Positions 49,390 to 63,283 of a DNA stretch of 64,000 nucleotides are shown here, one piece after another. Source of the stretch: Magicicada septendecula. Its lineage: Eukaryota; Arthropoda; Insecta; Hemiptera; Cicadidae. The stretch is from contig CM068367.1 in assembly GCA_034769895.1 (NCBI GenBank), positions 708,444,885 to 708,508,884 on the forward strand. Reading direction: 5' to 3'. Position 1 is the stretch's first letter, and each line of letters begins with the position of its first letter. Position numbers and translations under genes: made by a program. The notes below the pieces were generated by a model, which saw nothing but the letters and a program-made list of their open reading frames with translations, made no database searches and was not told the origin of the DNA.

Positions 49390-51787
49390 TGACGGGTGTC
49401 TGCAATAAAATAACTTTTTTCTAAAAAAAATTTATTTTTTTAGTAAAATTATGACTTTTTAAACAGCAGTGGGTTTAAGTATAAAGTGCACATTATACTT
49501 TATACTTAAATTTATTAAATATCAAAGAGAAAAAATTAAACAATCAGTTTGGTCTTAAACAAAGAACAAAAACTAAAGAGAGAATCAAAATTTTTGTGCT
49601 TAAATTCTATTAAACTTAAAATCACTATCAACAGTAGAGCATCAAAAACTACCGTCTATTCATAACTAAAACAAAAAGCAGAACAATATAGGCCTACTTA
49701 TTTGTGTGTTCAATCTACTCATCCTCATACACCCTGCCTACGTTACAGTCAGCTTCTGTTGTAGGCCACTGGAGGATGTCGTTGTAAAAATCTTCATACC
49801 CTGTAGTGTACTTAGCCAACTTCTTCAGGTCATTGATTTTCTTGATATTGATGGGAAGCTTTCCAGATGGACATGCCAGCACTGTAGGGAGCTCCGGAAC
49901 AGTACTATATTTTTTCAGTGTGAACGTTGAGAAGGTGAAACCGTCGATAAAGTGCTTAACAACCACTTTTCCTTGGTCAGCTTTGTTGTAATAAAATTCT
50001 TTGTATGTGGACATTTTAAAAGAAATCTTGTCTTCCCTTTGAATTCCCCTTCCACAAGTTTCATCTGAGTTTACAATCCTCTTGTAAAACTGAGGCCACC
50101 AAGTATTAAAACTATAGATCATCTCGCTTGTTACTTGGTGAACAGTAAAGCGCCCTGTTTTACTTGATTTAAGAATCATCTCAGCATACTGATTTGGTGT
50201 GTAAACTCTATTTACTCTTCGAAAAAGACGTTTAATACACCCAAAATCACGATCACAGGGTAAAAATGAGTGTCCCCTGACTTGGAAGTAGTGACGAACA
50301 GTCTCGAAAATTCCCCTATCACAAAGATTCATTAGGAATCGCAGAATACAATGATTTTTGTTTTGCCCTGAAGGGCCATCACTGAAGGGAACAAGATGCT
50401 TAGTTCCACTAGGAACTTCAGATTTTAAATAGTGCAATAACATCGAGCAAACCTCCTCTGGGGATTTATTGGCCTCGCCTTTGTGATATATATAAATTTT
50501 TGCCTTGTTAGTCTTCATGTCATGAATACAAAATACATTAAGCCAAAGCTGGCGCATGTAAAACACCTCCTGTACAGGTATGTTTGGAAGTGGTAAATTT
50601 TGCATAAAGTCAAAACAAAGCACCACTGTATCTTCATCAGTGTTGTTAATCATCTCATTTCGTTTTATGTAAAACGTCTTGGCTCTGCGCTTGTGAACGA
50701 TTTGTTCAGCTGCAACGCTGCGCTTTACATTGTCGCTTAGACAAGGGTCTCTTAGTTTGGATTTGAAATTCTCACATTGGCTGCAAACATCAACTTGCGG
50801 CCGCCCGAATCATAGATTGAAGTTTTCCTTAATGTAACTAAAATAAAAGCTATATTTTACTTTATCTCTCAACTCAGGGTGGTCGGTTTGGAACATTTCA
50901 TACATTTTTGAGATATTTAGCTGTGCATCCAAATATTGTTTTTTCCTAGAACCATACTGTGTTTCTCTTACCTCAAATTTAGAAATGTGTTCATGGATAA
51001 GGACACATATATTGCCATCAATCGCATTTCCACTACGATTTTTGCCTCTCATATCGACAGGTGTTCTATTCTGCAATAATAGGATACATAACCTTGCAAC
51101 TCGATCTCAAGAAACTCTGTGTATTTGTAAAAAGGCATTTTTGCAAACTGGAGTAAACTCGCCATTGATTTTAACATTATATACAAAAGATTTACTTTTT
51201 GTCTGTGGGATTTGAGTTGAAAATGAAGCAGCACTACAATCATCATTATCTGAGTTTTTATTCTTTCTACGCTTAACTTCCCTAGCTTCTATCAATGTTT
51301 GCAAATGTAAATCTTGTTGGTTTTTAGTTTCTAACTAATAGAATTTCTTCCAGATCGCACTTTTCGTTTCGTTATCAATAGACAAACTGCATTTTCGAGG
51401 GCAGTTGCAAACAAGCTCATCAGGAATAGATTTACCAGAAACAAGGTTACCTTTGTAGTTTGTGTACTCTTCACCTTTCACTCTTGCTTTCCTTATGACA
51501 TTACGTTTATATGTATCTTCATTTACAACACCTTGTTTTCTCTTTTGCTTCAGGTTCATCATCAGAACTTCCACTGTGCATTTTTTAAAATGAAATAATC
51601 ATAACACACTAAGTGAAACCACTAAATAATAATATTAACCTCAAAAACTGTAGTATTACTCAATCTCTCACAACAACTGTATGGTTTGTGGAAAACAAAG
51701 CATTAAAAACAGGTGATGCAACCGCTAAAACAATAATCAGCAGGGTTGCCACAAGACGAACTTGAAATTTACTGCAGAAAGCCGCCA
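49390..51787. mobile_element. Transposon-like block, unit 14 (left end mutated)
   Basis: The left end from 49390 reads TGACGGGTGTCTGC, a T-to-G change shared with unit 15. Hairpin 49474-49510, right end 51768-51787. Confidence 0.46.
49715..51581 (-). pseudogene. Transposase-like pseudogene, unit 14
   Basis: 49715-50809 is open. TGA 50810-50812 replaces Ser in FNLSFGRP; the shared TGA is at 51107-51109, and TAG is at 51335-51337. Nearby missense changes give KTFYIKRNEM for KKFYIKQKEM. Closest to unit 13 (IKENFNL, ETQYG, RLFRRV). Confidence 0.74.
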
Positions 51788-53218
51788 TGTGATTTCGCTT
51801 GACGGGTTTCTGCACTAAACAGAAATTTCAAAATAAAATATCACCCATTGGGAGGCTTGACAGTTGACGGGTTTCTGCATAAAACCGTGTGTTTACAGTA
51901 GGCCATTCAGAATCTATTCATATCCCATTTTCGATAAAAATGTCAGTTGACGGGTTTCTGAAATAAACGATTCAATTTTAAAAGGAAGTGATCTCACCCA
52001 ACGGTTTTCATACATTTCTCGAGTATCTAATGAAAATCAATTTTTTATTTGCCCCACGTTATTAGCGTCATTTGTAACGTCTCGCGAGTAATTTGTGATT
52101 CACGTCTATTTGATACTCTTCGAAACTCTCGCCTAATTAATAGTTACAAAGTTTTTATCTGTTGGTGTTATATGCCTTCAAAATCGAGTGTGTGTGATTA
52201 TGAAAGAATCTTGAATGATTTTCTTAAATTTGTTTGTATTAAATCAATACCATTGTTTGGGAATAGGTAGGAGAGAGAGTAAAGAGAGTCAAAGAGAATT
52301 ACTCACTTTGTATACAATCGAGTATTTTAAATTTTTTCCGCTCGTGGCATCAGCTGTTTTCTCCTTTTACGAACCCATTTGAGGTTAAATTACTTTTGTA
52401 GTACGTAATAATTTCTTGATGACCGGACTGATTCCCTTTCTCTTCTCGATTTTTCATATTACCTGTAACCAACTACCATCTACTAGAAATAATACACATT
52501 TTATTATTTAAACGCAAGGCATTCCTTGAATTTATTTAATATTTACGGATCACTATGGTTTCCAAAACATGAATTGACAATCGATTACTTCACAAATCAC
52601 AGCGTTACTTCGATCTTAAGTTTACTAACATATAGCACATGACAAATGTTTTTTATTACAGTTTTAATAAAGGAAAAGAAATAATTAATTAATTTCCCAT
52701 GGTTATTTAAGGTTCTTTGAACTTTGAGGAAGTCAGAAATGCATATGGGTCTGTATCAAACTTTACATTAATTATTTTAAAATTTGTACATTCTGTATCA
52801 TTCAGTTGATTTTTTGACCGCTAGAGCGCAAACTACGTTTCATCACTGACAAAACGAGCGCTAAAATTAATGGCGTCTGTAATGTTATTAGCAAAGCAAC
52901 ATTTTTCTGTTTTTTTGGTTAATTAAAATAAAGTTTATGTTCACCTTGTTTTAAGATGGATTTAAAGAGATGGTGCTGTTTCTAGTGTTCTAGATTGATA
53001 GTTGAGGTGTAATTGAATCGTTTATTTCAGGAACCCGCCAAGAACACTTTTTCAAACTTTCGGAAAACAAAAAAGAAACTTTCTACTTTTAATATTACTG
53101 TAGATTTTTGCCTAGAAAAAATTTACAGTGTTTCTCAATATCTCCTAAAAACAAATAATGCTTGTATTTAATTTTTGAAATTATACTCTTCATAAAAAAT
53201 GTATAAAAATTTTGTATT
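51788..53218. other. Spacer, unit 14
   Basis: Motifs start at 51799, 51864, 51947 and 53218 (GGGTGTC variant as in unit 13). Plus-strand open frame at 52049-52270. Otherwise nearly the same as unit 13. Confidence 0.6.
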
Positions 53219-55618
53219 TGACGGGTGTCTGCAATAAAATAACTTTTTTCTAAAAAAAATTTATTTTTTTAGTAAAATTATGACTTTTTAAACAGCAGTG
53301 GGTTTAAGTATAAAGTGCACATTATACTTTATACTTAAATTTATTAAATATCAAAGAGAAAAAAATTAAACAATCAGTTTGGTCTTAAACAAAGAGCAAA
53401 AACTAAAGAGAGAATCAAAATTTTTGTGCTTAATTTCTATTAAACTTAAAATTACTATCAACAGTAGAGCATCAAAAACTACCGTCTATTCATAACTAAA
53501 ACAAAAAGCAGAACAATATAGGCCTACTTATTTGTGTGTTCAATCTACTCATCCTCATACACCCTGCCTACGTTACAGTCAGCTTCTGTTGTAGGCCACT
53601 GGAGGATGTCGTTGTAAAAATCTTCATACCCTGTAGTGTACTTAGCCAAGTTCTTCAGGTTATTGATTTTCTTGATATTGATGGGAAGCTTTCCAGATGG
53701 ACATGCCAGCACTGTAGGGAGCTCCGGAACAGTACTATATTTTTTCAGTGTGAACGTTGAGAAGGTGAAACCGTCGATAATGTGCTTAACAACCACTTTT
53801 CCTTGGTCAGCTTTGTTGTAATAAAATTCTTTGTATGTGGACATTTTAAAAGAAATCTTGTCTTCCCTTTGAATTCCCCTTCCACAAGTTTTATCTGAGT
53901 TTACAATCCTCTTGTAAAACTGAGGCCACCAAGTATTAAAACTATAGATCATCTCGCTTGTTACTTGGTGAACAGTAAAGCGCCCTGTTTTACTTGATTT
54001 AAGAATCATCTCAGCATACTGATTTGGTGTGTAAACTCTATTTACTCTTCGAACAAGACGTTTAATACACCCAAAATCACGATCACAGGGTAAAAATGAG
54101 TGTCCCCTGACTTGGAAGTAGTGACGAACAGTCTCGAAAATTCCCCTATCACAAAGATTCATTAGGAATCGCAGAATACAATGATTTTTGTTTTGCCCTG
54201 AAGGGCCATCACTGAATGGAACAAGATGTTTAGTTCCACTAGGAACTTCAGATTTCAAATAGTGCAATAACATCGAGCAAACCTCCTCTGGGGATTTATT
54301 GGCCTCGCCTTTGTGATATATATAAATTTTTGCCTTGTTAGTCTTCATGTCATGAATACAAAATACATTAAGCCAAAGCTGGCGCATGTAAAACACCTCC
54401 TGTACAGGTATGTTTGGAAGTGGTAAATTTTGCATAAAGTCAAAACAAAGCACCACTGTATCTTCATCAGTGTTGTTAATCATCTCCTTTTGTTTTATGT
54501 AAAACTTCTTGGCTCTGCGCTTGTGAACGATTTGTTCAGCTGCAACGCTGCGCTTTACATTGTCGCTTAGACAAGGGTCTCTTAGTTTGGATTTGAAATT
54601 CTCACATTGGCTGCAAACATCAACTTGCGGCCGCCCGAATGATAGATTGAAGTTTTCCTTAAAGTAACTAAAATAAAAGCTATATTTTACTTTATCTCTC
54701 AACTCAGGGTGGTCGGTTTGGAACATTTCATACATTTTTGAGATATTTAGCTGTGCATCCAAATATTGTTTTTTCCTAGAACCATAATGTGTTTCTCTTA
54801 CCTCAAATTTAGAAATGTGTTCATGGATAAAGGACACATATATTGCCATCAATCGCATTTCCACTACGATTTTTGCCTCTCATATCGACAGGTGTTCTAT
54901 TCTGCAATAATAGGATACATAACCTTGCAACTCGATCTCAAGAAACTCTGTGTATTTGTAAAAAGACATTTTTGCAAACTGGAGTAAACTCGCCATTGAT
55001 TTTAACATTATATACAAAAGATTTACTTTTTTTCTGTGGGATTTGAGTTGAAAATGAAGCAGCACTACAATCATCATTATCTGAGTTTTTATTCTTTCTA
55101 CGCTTAACTTCCCTAGCTTCTATCAATGTTTGCAAATGTAAATCTTGTTGGTTTTTAGTTTCTAACTAATAGAATTTGTTCCAGATCGCACTTTTCGTTT
55201 TGTTATCAATAGACAAACTGCATTTTCGAGGGCAGTTGCAAACAAGCTCATCAGGAATAGATTTACCAGAAACAAGGTTACCTTTGTAGTTTGTGTACTC
55301 TTCACCTTTCACTCTTGCTTTCCTTATGACATTACGTTTATATGTATCTTCATTTACAACACCTTGTTTTCTTTTGTGCTTCAGGTTCATCATCAGAACT
55401 TCCACTGTGCATTTTTTAAAATGAAATAATCATAACACACTAAGTGAAACCACTAAATAATAATATTAACCTCAAAAACTGTAGTATTACTCAATCTCTC
55501 ACAACAACTGTATGGTTTGTGGAAAACAAAGCATTAAAAACAGGTGATGCAACCGCTAAAACAATAATCAGCAGGGTTGCCACAAGACGAACTTGAAATT
55601 TACTGCAGAAAGCCGCCA
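53219..55618. mobile_element. Transposon-like block, unit 15 (left end mutated)
   Basis: Left end from 53219 with the same TGACGGGTGTCTGC variant as unit 14. Hairpin 53303-53339, right end 55599-55618. Confidence 0.46.
53545..55412 (-). pseudogene. Transposase-like pseudogene, unit 15
   Basis: An extra A at about 54830 (ggataaaggac) shifts the frame upstream of ISKFEVRET; everything downstream to the C terminus at 53545 is open. TGA 54938-54940 and TAG 55166-55168. The N-terminal Lys/Gln stretch reads LKHKRKQ. Confidence 0.74.
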
Positions 55619-57047
55619 TGTGATTTCGCTTGACGGGTTTCTGCACTAAACAGAAATTTCAAAATAAAATATCACCCATTGGGAGGCTTGACAGTTGACG
55701 GGTTTCTGCATAAAACGGTGTGTTTACAGTAGGCCATTCAGAATCTATTCATATCCCATTTTTGATAAAAATGTCAGTTGACGGGTTTCTGAAATAAACG
55801 ATTCAATTTTAAAAGGAAGTGATCTCACCCAACAGTTTTCATACATTTCTCGAGTATCTAATGAAAATCTATTTTTTATTTGCCCCACGTTATTAGCGTC
55901 ATTTGTAACGTCTCGCGAGTAATTTGTGATTCACGTCTATTTGATACTCTTCGAAACTCTCGCCTAATTAATAGTTACAAAGTTTTTATCTGTTGGTGTT
56001 ATATGCCTTCAAAATCGAGTGTGTGTGATTATGAAAGAATCTTGAATGGTTTTCTTAAATTTGTTTGTATTAAATCAATACCATTGTTTGGGAATAGGTA
56101 GGAGAGAGAGTAAAGAGAGTCAAAGAGAATTACTCACTTTGTATACAATCGAGTATTTTAAATTTTTTCCGCTCGTGGCATCAGCTGTTTTCTCCTTTTA
56201 CGAACCCATTTGAGGTTAAATTACTTTTGTAGTACGTAATAATTTCTTGATGACCGGACTGATTCCCTTTCTCTTCTCGATTTTTCATATTACCTGTAAC
56301 CAACTACCATCTACTAGGAATAATACACATTTTATTATTTAAACGCAAGGCATTCCTTGAATTTATTTAATATTTACGGATCACTATGGTCTCCAAAACA
56401 TGAATTGACAATCGATTACTTCACAAATCACAGCGTTACTTCGATCTTAAGTTTACTAACATATAGCACATAACAAATGTTTTTTATTACATTTTAATAA
56501 AGAAAAAGAAATAATTAATTAATTTCCCAGGGTTATTTAAGGTTCTTTGAACTTTGAGGAAGTCAGAAATGCATATGGGTCTGTATCAATCTTTACATTA
56601 ATTATTTTAAAATTTGTACATTCTGTATCATTCAGTTGATTTTTTGACCGCTAGAGCGCAAACTACGTTTCTTCACTGACAAAACGAGCGCTAAAATTAA
56701 TGGCGTCTGTAATGTTATTAGCAAAGCAACATTTTTCTGTTTTTTGGTTAATTAAAATAAAGTTTATGTTCACCTTGTTTTCAGATGGATTTAAAGAGAT
56801 GGTGCTGTTTCTAGCGTTCTAGATTGATAGTTGAGGTGTAATTGAATCGTTTATTTCAGGAACCCGCCAAGAACACTTTTTCAAACTTTCGGAAAACAAA
56901 AAAGAAATTTTCTACTTTTAATATTACTGTAGATTTTTGCCTAGAAAAAATTTACAGTGTTTCTCAATATCTCCTAAAAACAAATAATGCTTGTATTTTA
57001 TTTTTGAAATTATACTCTTCATAAAAAATTTATAAAAATTTTTTATT
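55619..57047. other. Spacer, unit 15
   Basis: Motifs start at 55630, 55695, 55778 and 57047. Plus-strand open frame at 55880-56101. A second plus-strand frame of 60 codons (56842-57024) is open because the TAG seen in other units reads AAG (caaaaaagaaatt) and TAA reads TTA. Confidence 0.6.
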
Positions 57048-59454
57048 TGACGGGTTTCTGCAATAAAATAACTTTTTTCTAAAAAAATTTTATTTTTTTA
57101 AACACTTTTTTTTTTTGACTTTTTAAACAGCAGTGGGTTTAAGTATAAAGTGCACATTATACTTTATACTTAAATTTATTAAATATCAAAGAGAAAAAAA
57201 TTAAACAATCAGTTTGGTCTTAAACAAAGAGCAAAAACTAAAGAGAGAATCAAAATGTTTATGCTTAAATTCTATTAAACTTAAAATCACTATCAACAAT
57301 AGAGCATCAAAAACTACCGTCTATTCATAACTAAAACAAAAAGCAGAACAATATAGGCCTACTTATTTGTGTGTTCAATCTACTCATCCTCATACACCCT
57401 GCCTACGTTACAGTCAGCTTCTGTTGTAGGCCACTGGAGGATGTCGTTGTAAAAATCTTCATACCCTGTAGTGTACTTAGCCAACTTCTTCAGGTCATTG
57501 ATTTTCTTGATATTGATGGGAAGCTTTCCAGATGGACATGCCAGCACTGTAGGGAGCTCCGGAACAGTACTATATTTTTTCAGTGTGAACGTTGAGAAGG
57601 TGAAACCGTCGATAAAGTGCTTAACAACCACTTTTCCTTGGTCAGCTTTGTTGTAATAAAATTCTTTGTATGTGGACATTTTAAAAGAAATCTTGTCTTC
57701 CCTTTGAATTCCCCTTCCACAAGTTTCATCTGAGTTTACAATCCTCTTGTAAAACTGAGGCCACCAAGTATTAAAACTATAGATCATCTCGCTTGTTACT
57801 TGGTGAACAGTAAAGCGCCCTGTTTTTCTTGATTTAAGAATCATGTCAGCATACTGATTTGGTGTGTAAACTCTAATTACTCTTCGAACAAGACGTTTAA
57901 TACACCCAAAATCACGATCACAGGGTAAAAATGAGTGTCCCCTGACTTGGAAGTAGTGACGAACAGTCTCGAAAATTCCCCTATCACAAAGATTCATTAG
58001 GAATCGCAGAATACAATGATTTTTGTTTTGCCCTGAAGGGCCATCACTGAAGGGAACAATATGCTTAGTTCTACTAGGAACTTCAGATTTCAAATAGTGC
58101 AATAACATCGAGCAAACCTTCTCTGGGGATTTATTGGCCTCGCCTTTGTGATATATATAAATTTTTGCCTTGTTAGTCTTCATGTCATGAATACAAAATA
58201 CATTAAGCCAAAGCTGGCGCATGTAAAACACCTCCTGTACAGGTATGTTTGGAAGTGGTAAATTTTGCATAAAGTCAAAACAAAGCACCACTGTATCTTC
58301 ATCAGTGTTGTTAATCATCTCCTTTTGTTTTATGTAAAACTTCTTGGCTCTGCGCTTGTGAACGATTTGTTCAGCTGCAACGCTGCGCTTTACATTGTCG
58401 CTTAGCCAAGGGTCTCTTAGTTTGGATTTGAAATTCTCACATTGGCTGCAAACATCAACTTGCGGCCGCCCGAATGATAGATTGAAGTTTTCCTTAAAGT
58501 AACTAAAATAAAAACTATATTTTACTTTATCTCTCAACTCAGGGTGGTCGGTTTGGAACATTTCATACATTTTTGAGATATTTAGCTGTGCATCCAAATA
58601 TTGTTTTTTCCTAGAACCATAATGTGTTTCTCTTACCTCAAATTTAGAAATGTGTTCATGGATAAGGACACATATATTGCCATCAATCGCATTTCCACTA
58701 CGATTTTTGCCTCTCATATCGACAGGTGTTCTATTCTGCAATAATAGGATACATAACCTTGCAACTCGATCTCAAGAAACTCTGTGTATTTGTAAAAAGA
58801 CATTTTGCAAACTGGAGTAAACTCGCCATTGATTTTAACATTATATACAAAAGATTTACTTTTTGTCTGTGGGATTTGAGTTGAAAATGAAGCAGCACTA
58901 CAATCATCATTATCTGAGTTTTTATTCTTTCTACGCTTAACTTCCATAGCTTCTATCAATGTTTGCAAATGTAAATCTTGTTGGTTTTTAGTTTCTAACG
59001 AATAGAATTTGTTCCAGATCGCACTTTTCGTTTTGTTATCAATAGACAAACTGCATTTTCGAGGGCAGTTGCAAACAAGCTCATCAGGAATAGATTTACC
59101 AGAAACAAGGTTACCTTTGTAGTTTGTGTACTCTTCACCTTTCACTCTTGCTTTCCTTATGACATTACGTTTATATGTATCTTCATTTACAACACCTTGT
59201 TTTCTTTTTTGCTTCAGGTTCATCATCAGAACTTCCACTGTGCATTTTTTAAAATGAAATAATCATAACACACTAAGTGAAACCACTAAATAATAATATT
59301 ACCCTCAAAAACTGTAGTATTATTCAATCTCTCACAAACACTGTATGGTTTGTGGAAAACAAAGCATTAAAAACAGGTGATTAAAAACAGGCTAAAACAA
59401 TAATCAGCAGGGTTGCCACAAGACGAACTTGAAATTTACTGCAGAAAGCCGCCA
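57048..59454. mobile_element. Transposon-like block, unit 16 (longest)
   Basis: Left end from 57048, hairpin 57138-57174, right end 59435-59454. About 10 bp longer than the typical block. Between left end and hairpin a local rearrangement has replaced 'agtaaaattat' with a longer poly-T run (about 57100-57117). Near the right end the copied tract 'ttaaaaacagg' (about 59381-59393) replaces 'tgcaaccg'. Confidence 0.48.
57380..59245 (-). pseudogene. Transposase-like pseudogene, unit 16
   Basis: 57380-58771 is open through the whole C-terminal three quarters. One T is lost at 58802-58806 (cattttgc instead of catttttgc), which shifts the frame just before the shared TGA (58772-58774). The N-terminal frame therefore bypasses the TGA and runs on in the wrong frame to about 58714. 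The Ser-to-TAG change is absent. With unit 13 this is the most complete copy. Confidence 0.75.
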
Positions 59455-60883
59455 TGTGATTTCGCTTGACGGGTTTCTGCACTAAACAGAAATTTCAAAA
59501 TAAAATATCACCCATTGGGAGGCTTGACAGTTGACGGGTTTCTGCATAAAACCGTGTGTTTACAGTAGGCCATTCAGAATCTATTCATATCCCATTTTCG
59601 ATAAAAATGTCAGTTGACGGGTTTCTGAAATAAACGACTCAATTTTAAAAGGAAGTGATCACACCCAACGGTTTTCATACATTTCTCGAGTATCTAATGA
59701 AAATCTATTTTTTATTTGCCCCACGTTATTAGCGTCATTTGTAACGTCTCGCGAGTAATTTGTGATTCACGTCTATTTGATACTCTTCGAAACTCTCGCC
59801 TAATTAATAGTTACAAAGTTTTTATCTGTTGGTGTTATATGCCTTCAAAATCGAGTGTGTGTGATTATGAAAGAATCTTGAATGATTTTCTTCAATTTGT
59901 TTGTATTAAATCAATACCATTGTTTGGGAATAGGTAGGAGAGAGAGTAAAGAGAGTCAAAGAGAATTACTCACTTTGTATACAATCGAGTATTTAAAATT
60001 TTTTCCGCTCGTGGCATCAGCTGTTTTCTCCTTTTACGAACCCATTTGAGGTTAAATTACTGTTGTAGTACGTAATAATTTCTTGATGACCGGACTGATT
60101 CCCTTTCTCTTCTCGATTTTTCATATTACCTGTAACCAACTACCATCTACTAGAAATAATACACATTTTATTATTTAAACGCAAGGCATTCCTTGAATTT
60201 ATTTAATATTTACGGATCACTATGGTCTCTAAAACATGAATTGACAATCGATTACTTCACAAATCACAGCGTTACTTCGATCTTAAGTTTACTAACATAT
60301 AGCACATAACAAATGTCTTTTATTACAGTTTTAATAAAGGAAAAGAAATAATTAAATAATTTCCCAGGGTTATTTAAGATTCTTTGAACTTTGAGGAAGT
60401 CAGAAATGCATATGGGTCTGTATCAAACTTTACATTAATTATTTAAAATTTGTACATTCTGTATCATTCAGTTGATTTTTTGACCGCTAGAGCGCAAACT
60501 ACGTTTCTTCACTGACAAAACGAGCGCTAAAATTAATGGCGTCTGTAATGTTATTAGCAAAGCAACATTTTTCTGTTTTTTGGTTAATTAAAATAAAGTT
60601 TATGTTCACCTTGTTTTCAGATGGATTTAAAGAGATGGTGCTGTTTCTAGCGTTCTAGATTGATAGTTGAGGTGTAATTGAATCGTTTATTTCAGGAACC
60701 CGCCAAGAACACTTTTTCAAACTTTCGGAAAACAAAAAAGAAATTTTCTACTTTTAATATTACTGTAGATTTTTGCTTAGAAAAAATTTACAGTGTTTCT
60801 CAATATCTCCTAAAAACAAATAATGCTTGTATTTTATTTTTGAAATTATACTCTTCATAAAAAATTTATAAAAATTTTGTATT
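59455..60883. other. Spacer, unit 16
   Basis: Motifs start at 59466, 59531, 59614 and 60883. Plus-strand open frames at 59716-59937 and 60678-60860, the latter encoding the same 60 residues as in unit 15. Confidence 0.6.
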
Positions 60884-63283
60884 TGACGGGTTTCTGCAAT
60901 AAAATAACTTTTTTCTAAAAAAAATTTATTTTTTTAGTAAAATTATGACTTTTTAAACAGCAGTGGGTTTAAGTATAAAGTGCACATTATATTTTATACT
61001 TAAATTTATTAAATATCAAAGAGAAAAAAATTAAACAATCAGTTTGGTCTTAAACAAAGAGCAAAAACTAAAGAGAGAATCAAAATGTTTGTGCTTAAAT
61101 TCTATTAAACTTAAAATCACTATCAACAGTAGAGCATCAAAAACTACCGTCTATTCATAACTAAAACAAAAAGCAGAACAATATAGGCCTACTTATTTGT
61201 GTGTTCAATCTACTCATCCTCATACACCCTGCCTACGTTACAGTCAGCTTCTGTTGTAGGCCACTGGAGGATGTCGTTGTAAAAATCTTCATACCCTGTA
61301 GTGTACTTAGCCAACTTCTTCAGGTCATTGATTTTCTTGATATTGATGGGAAGCTTTCCAGATGGACATGCCAGCACTGTAGGGAGCTCCGGAACAGTAC
61401 TATATTTTTTCATTGTGAACGTTGGGAAGGTGAAACCGTCGATAAAGTGCTTAACAACCACTTTTCCTTGGTCAGCTTTGTTGTAATAAAATTCTTTGTA
61501 TGTGGACATTTTAAAAGAAATCTTGTCTTCCCTTTGAATTCCCCTTCCACAAGTTTCATCTGAGTTTACAATCCTCTTGTAAAACTGAGGCCACCAAGTA
61601 TTAAAACTATAGATCATCTCGCTTGTTACTTGGTGAACAGTAAAGCGCCCTGTTTTACTTGATTTAAGAATCATCTCAGCATACTGATTTGGTGTGTAAA
61701 CTCTAATTACTCTTCGAACAAGACGTTTAATACACCCAAAATCACGATCACAGGGTAAAAATGAGTGTCCCCTGACTTGGAAGTAGTGACAAACAGTCTC
61801 GAAAATTCCCCTATCACAAAGATTCATTAGGAATCGCAGAATACAATGATTTTTGTTTTGCCCTGAAGGGCCATCACTGAAGGGAACAATATGCTTAGTT
61901 CTACTAGGAACTTCAGATTTCAAATAGTGCAATAACATCGAGAAAACCTCCTCTGGGGATTTATTGGCCTCGCCTTTGTGATATATATAAATTTTTGCCT
62001 TTTTAGTCTTCATGTCATGAATACAAAATACATTAAGCCAAAGCTGGCGCATGTAAAACACCTCCTGTACAGGTATGTTTGGAAGTGGTAAATTTTGCAT
62101 AAAGTCAAAACAAAGCACCACTGTATCTTCATCAGTGTTGTTAATCATCTCCTTTTGTTTTATGTAAAACTTCTTGGGCTGCGCTTGTGAACGATTTGTT
62201 CAGCTGCAACGCTGCGCTTTACATTGTCGCTTAGCCAAGGGTCTCTTAGTTTGGATTTGAAATTCTCACATTGGTTGCAAACATCAACTTGCGGCCGCCC
62301 GAATGATAGATTGAAGTTTTCCTTAAAGTAACTAAAATAAAAACTATATTTTACTTTATCTCTCAACTCAGGGTGGTCGGTTTGGAACATTTCATACATT
62401 TTTGAGATATTTAGCTGTGCATCCAAATATTGTTTTTTCCTAGAACCATAATGTGTTTCTCTTACCTCAAATTTAGAAATGTGTTCATGGATAAGGACAC
62501 ATATATTGCCATCAATCGCATTTCCACTACGATTTTTGCCTCTCATATCGACAGGTGTTCTATTCTGCAATAATAGGATACATAACCTTGCAACTCGATC
62601 TCAAGAAACTCTGTGTATTTGTAAAAAGACATTTTGCAAACTGGAGTAAACTCGCCATTGATTTTAACATTATATACAAAAGATTTACTTTTTGTCTGTG
62701 GGATTTGAGTTGAAAATGAAGCAGCACTACAATCATCATTATCTGAGTTTTTATTATTTCTACGCTTAACTTCCCTAGCTTCTATCAATGTTTGCAAATG
62801 TAAATCTTGTTGGTTTTTAGTTTCTAACGAATAGAATTTGTTCCAGATCGCACTTTTCGTTTCGTTATCAATAGACAAACTGCATTTTCGAGGGCAGTTC
62901 CAAACAAACTCATCAGGAATAGATTTACCAGAAACAAGGTTACCTTTGTAGTTTGTGTACTCTTCACCTTTCACTCTTGCTTTCCTTATGACATTACGTT
63001 TATATGTATCTTCATTTACAACACCTTGTTTTCTTTTTTGCTTCAGGTTCATCATCAGAACTTCCACTGTGCATTTTTTAAAATGAAATAATCATAACAC
63101 ACTAAGTGAAACCACTAAATAATAATATTAACCTCAAAAACTGTAGTATTATTCAATCTCTCACAAACACTGTATGGTTTGTGGAAAACAAAGCATTAAA
63201 AACAGGTGATTAAAAACAGGCTAAAACAATAATCAGCAGGGTTGCCACAAGACGAACTTGAAATTTACTGCAGAAAGCCGCCA
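60884..63283. mobile_element. Transposon-like block, unit 17
   Basis: Left end from 60884, hairpin 60968-61004 with one mismatched pair, right end 63264-63283. It shares the 'ttaaaaacagg' duplication near the right end with unit 16 but has the normal sequence instead of the poly-T insertion. Confidence 0.5.
61210..63074 (-). pseudogene. Transposase-like pseudogene, unit 17
   Basis: Same T deletion as unit 16 at about 62632-62635, and TGA at 62601-62603. A further net one-base loss at about 62174-62178 (cttgggctgcg for cttggctctgcg) breaks the frame in HKRRAKK. Missense changes include VCNQC for VCSQC, EEVFSM, and Arg to Cys in VCHYFQV. The Cys cluster reads WNCPRKC. Confidence 0.74.
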
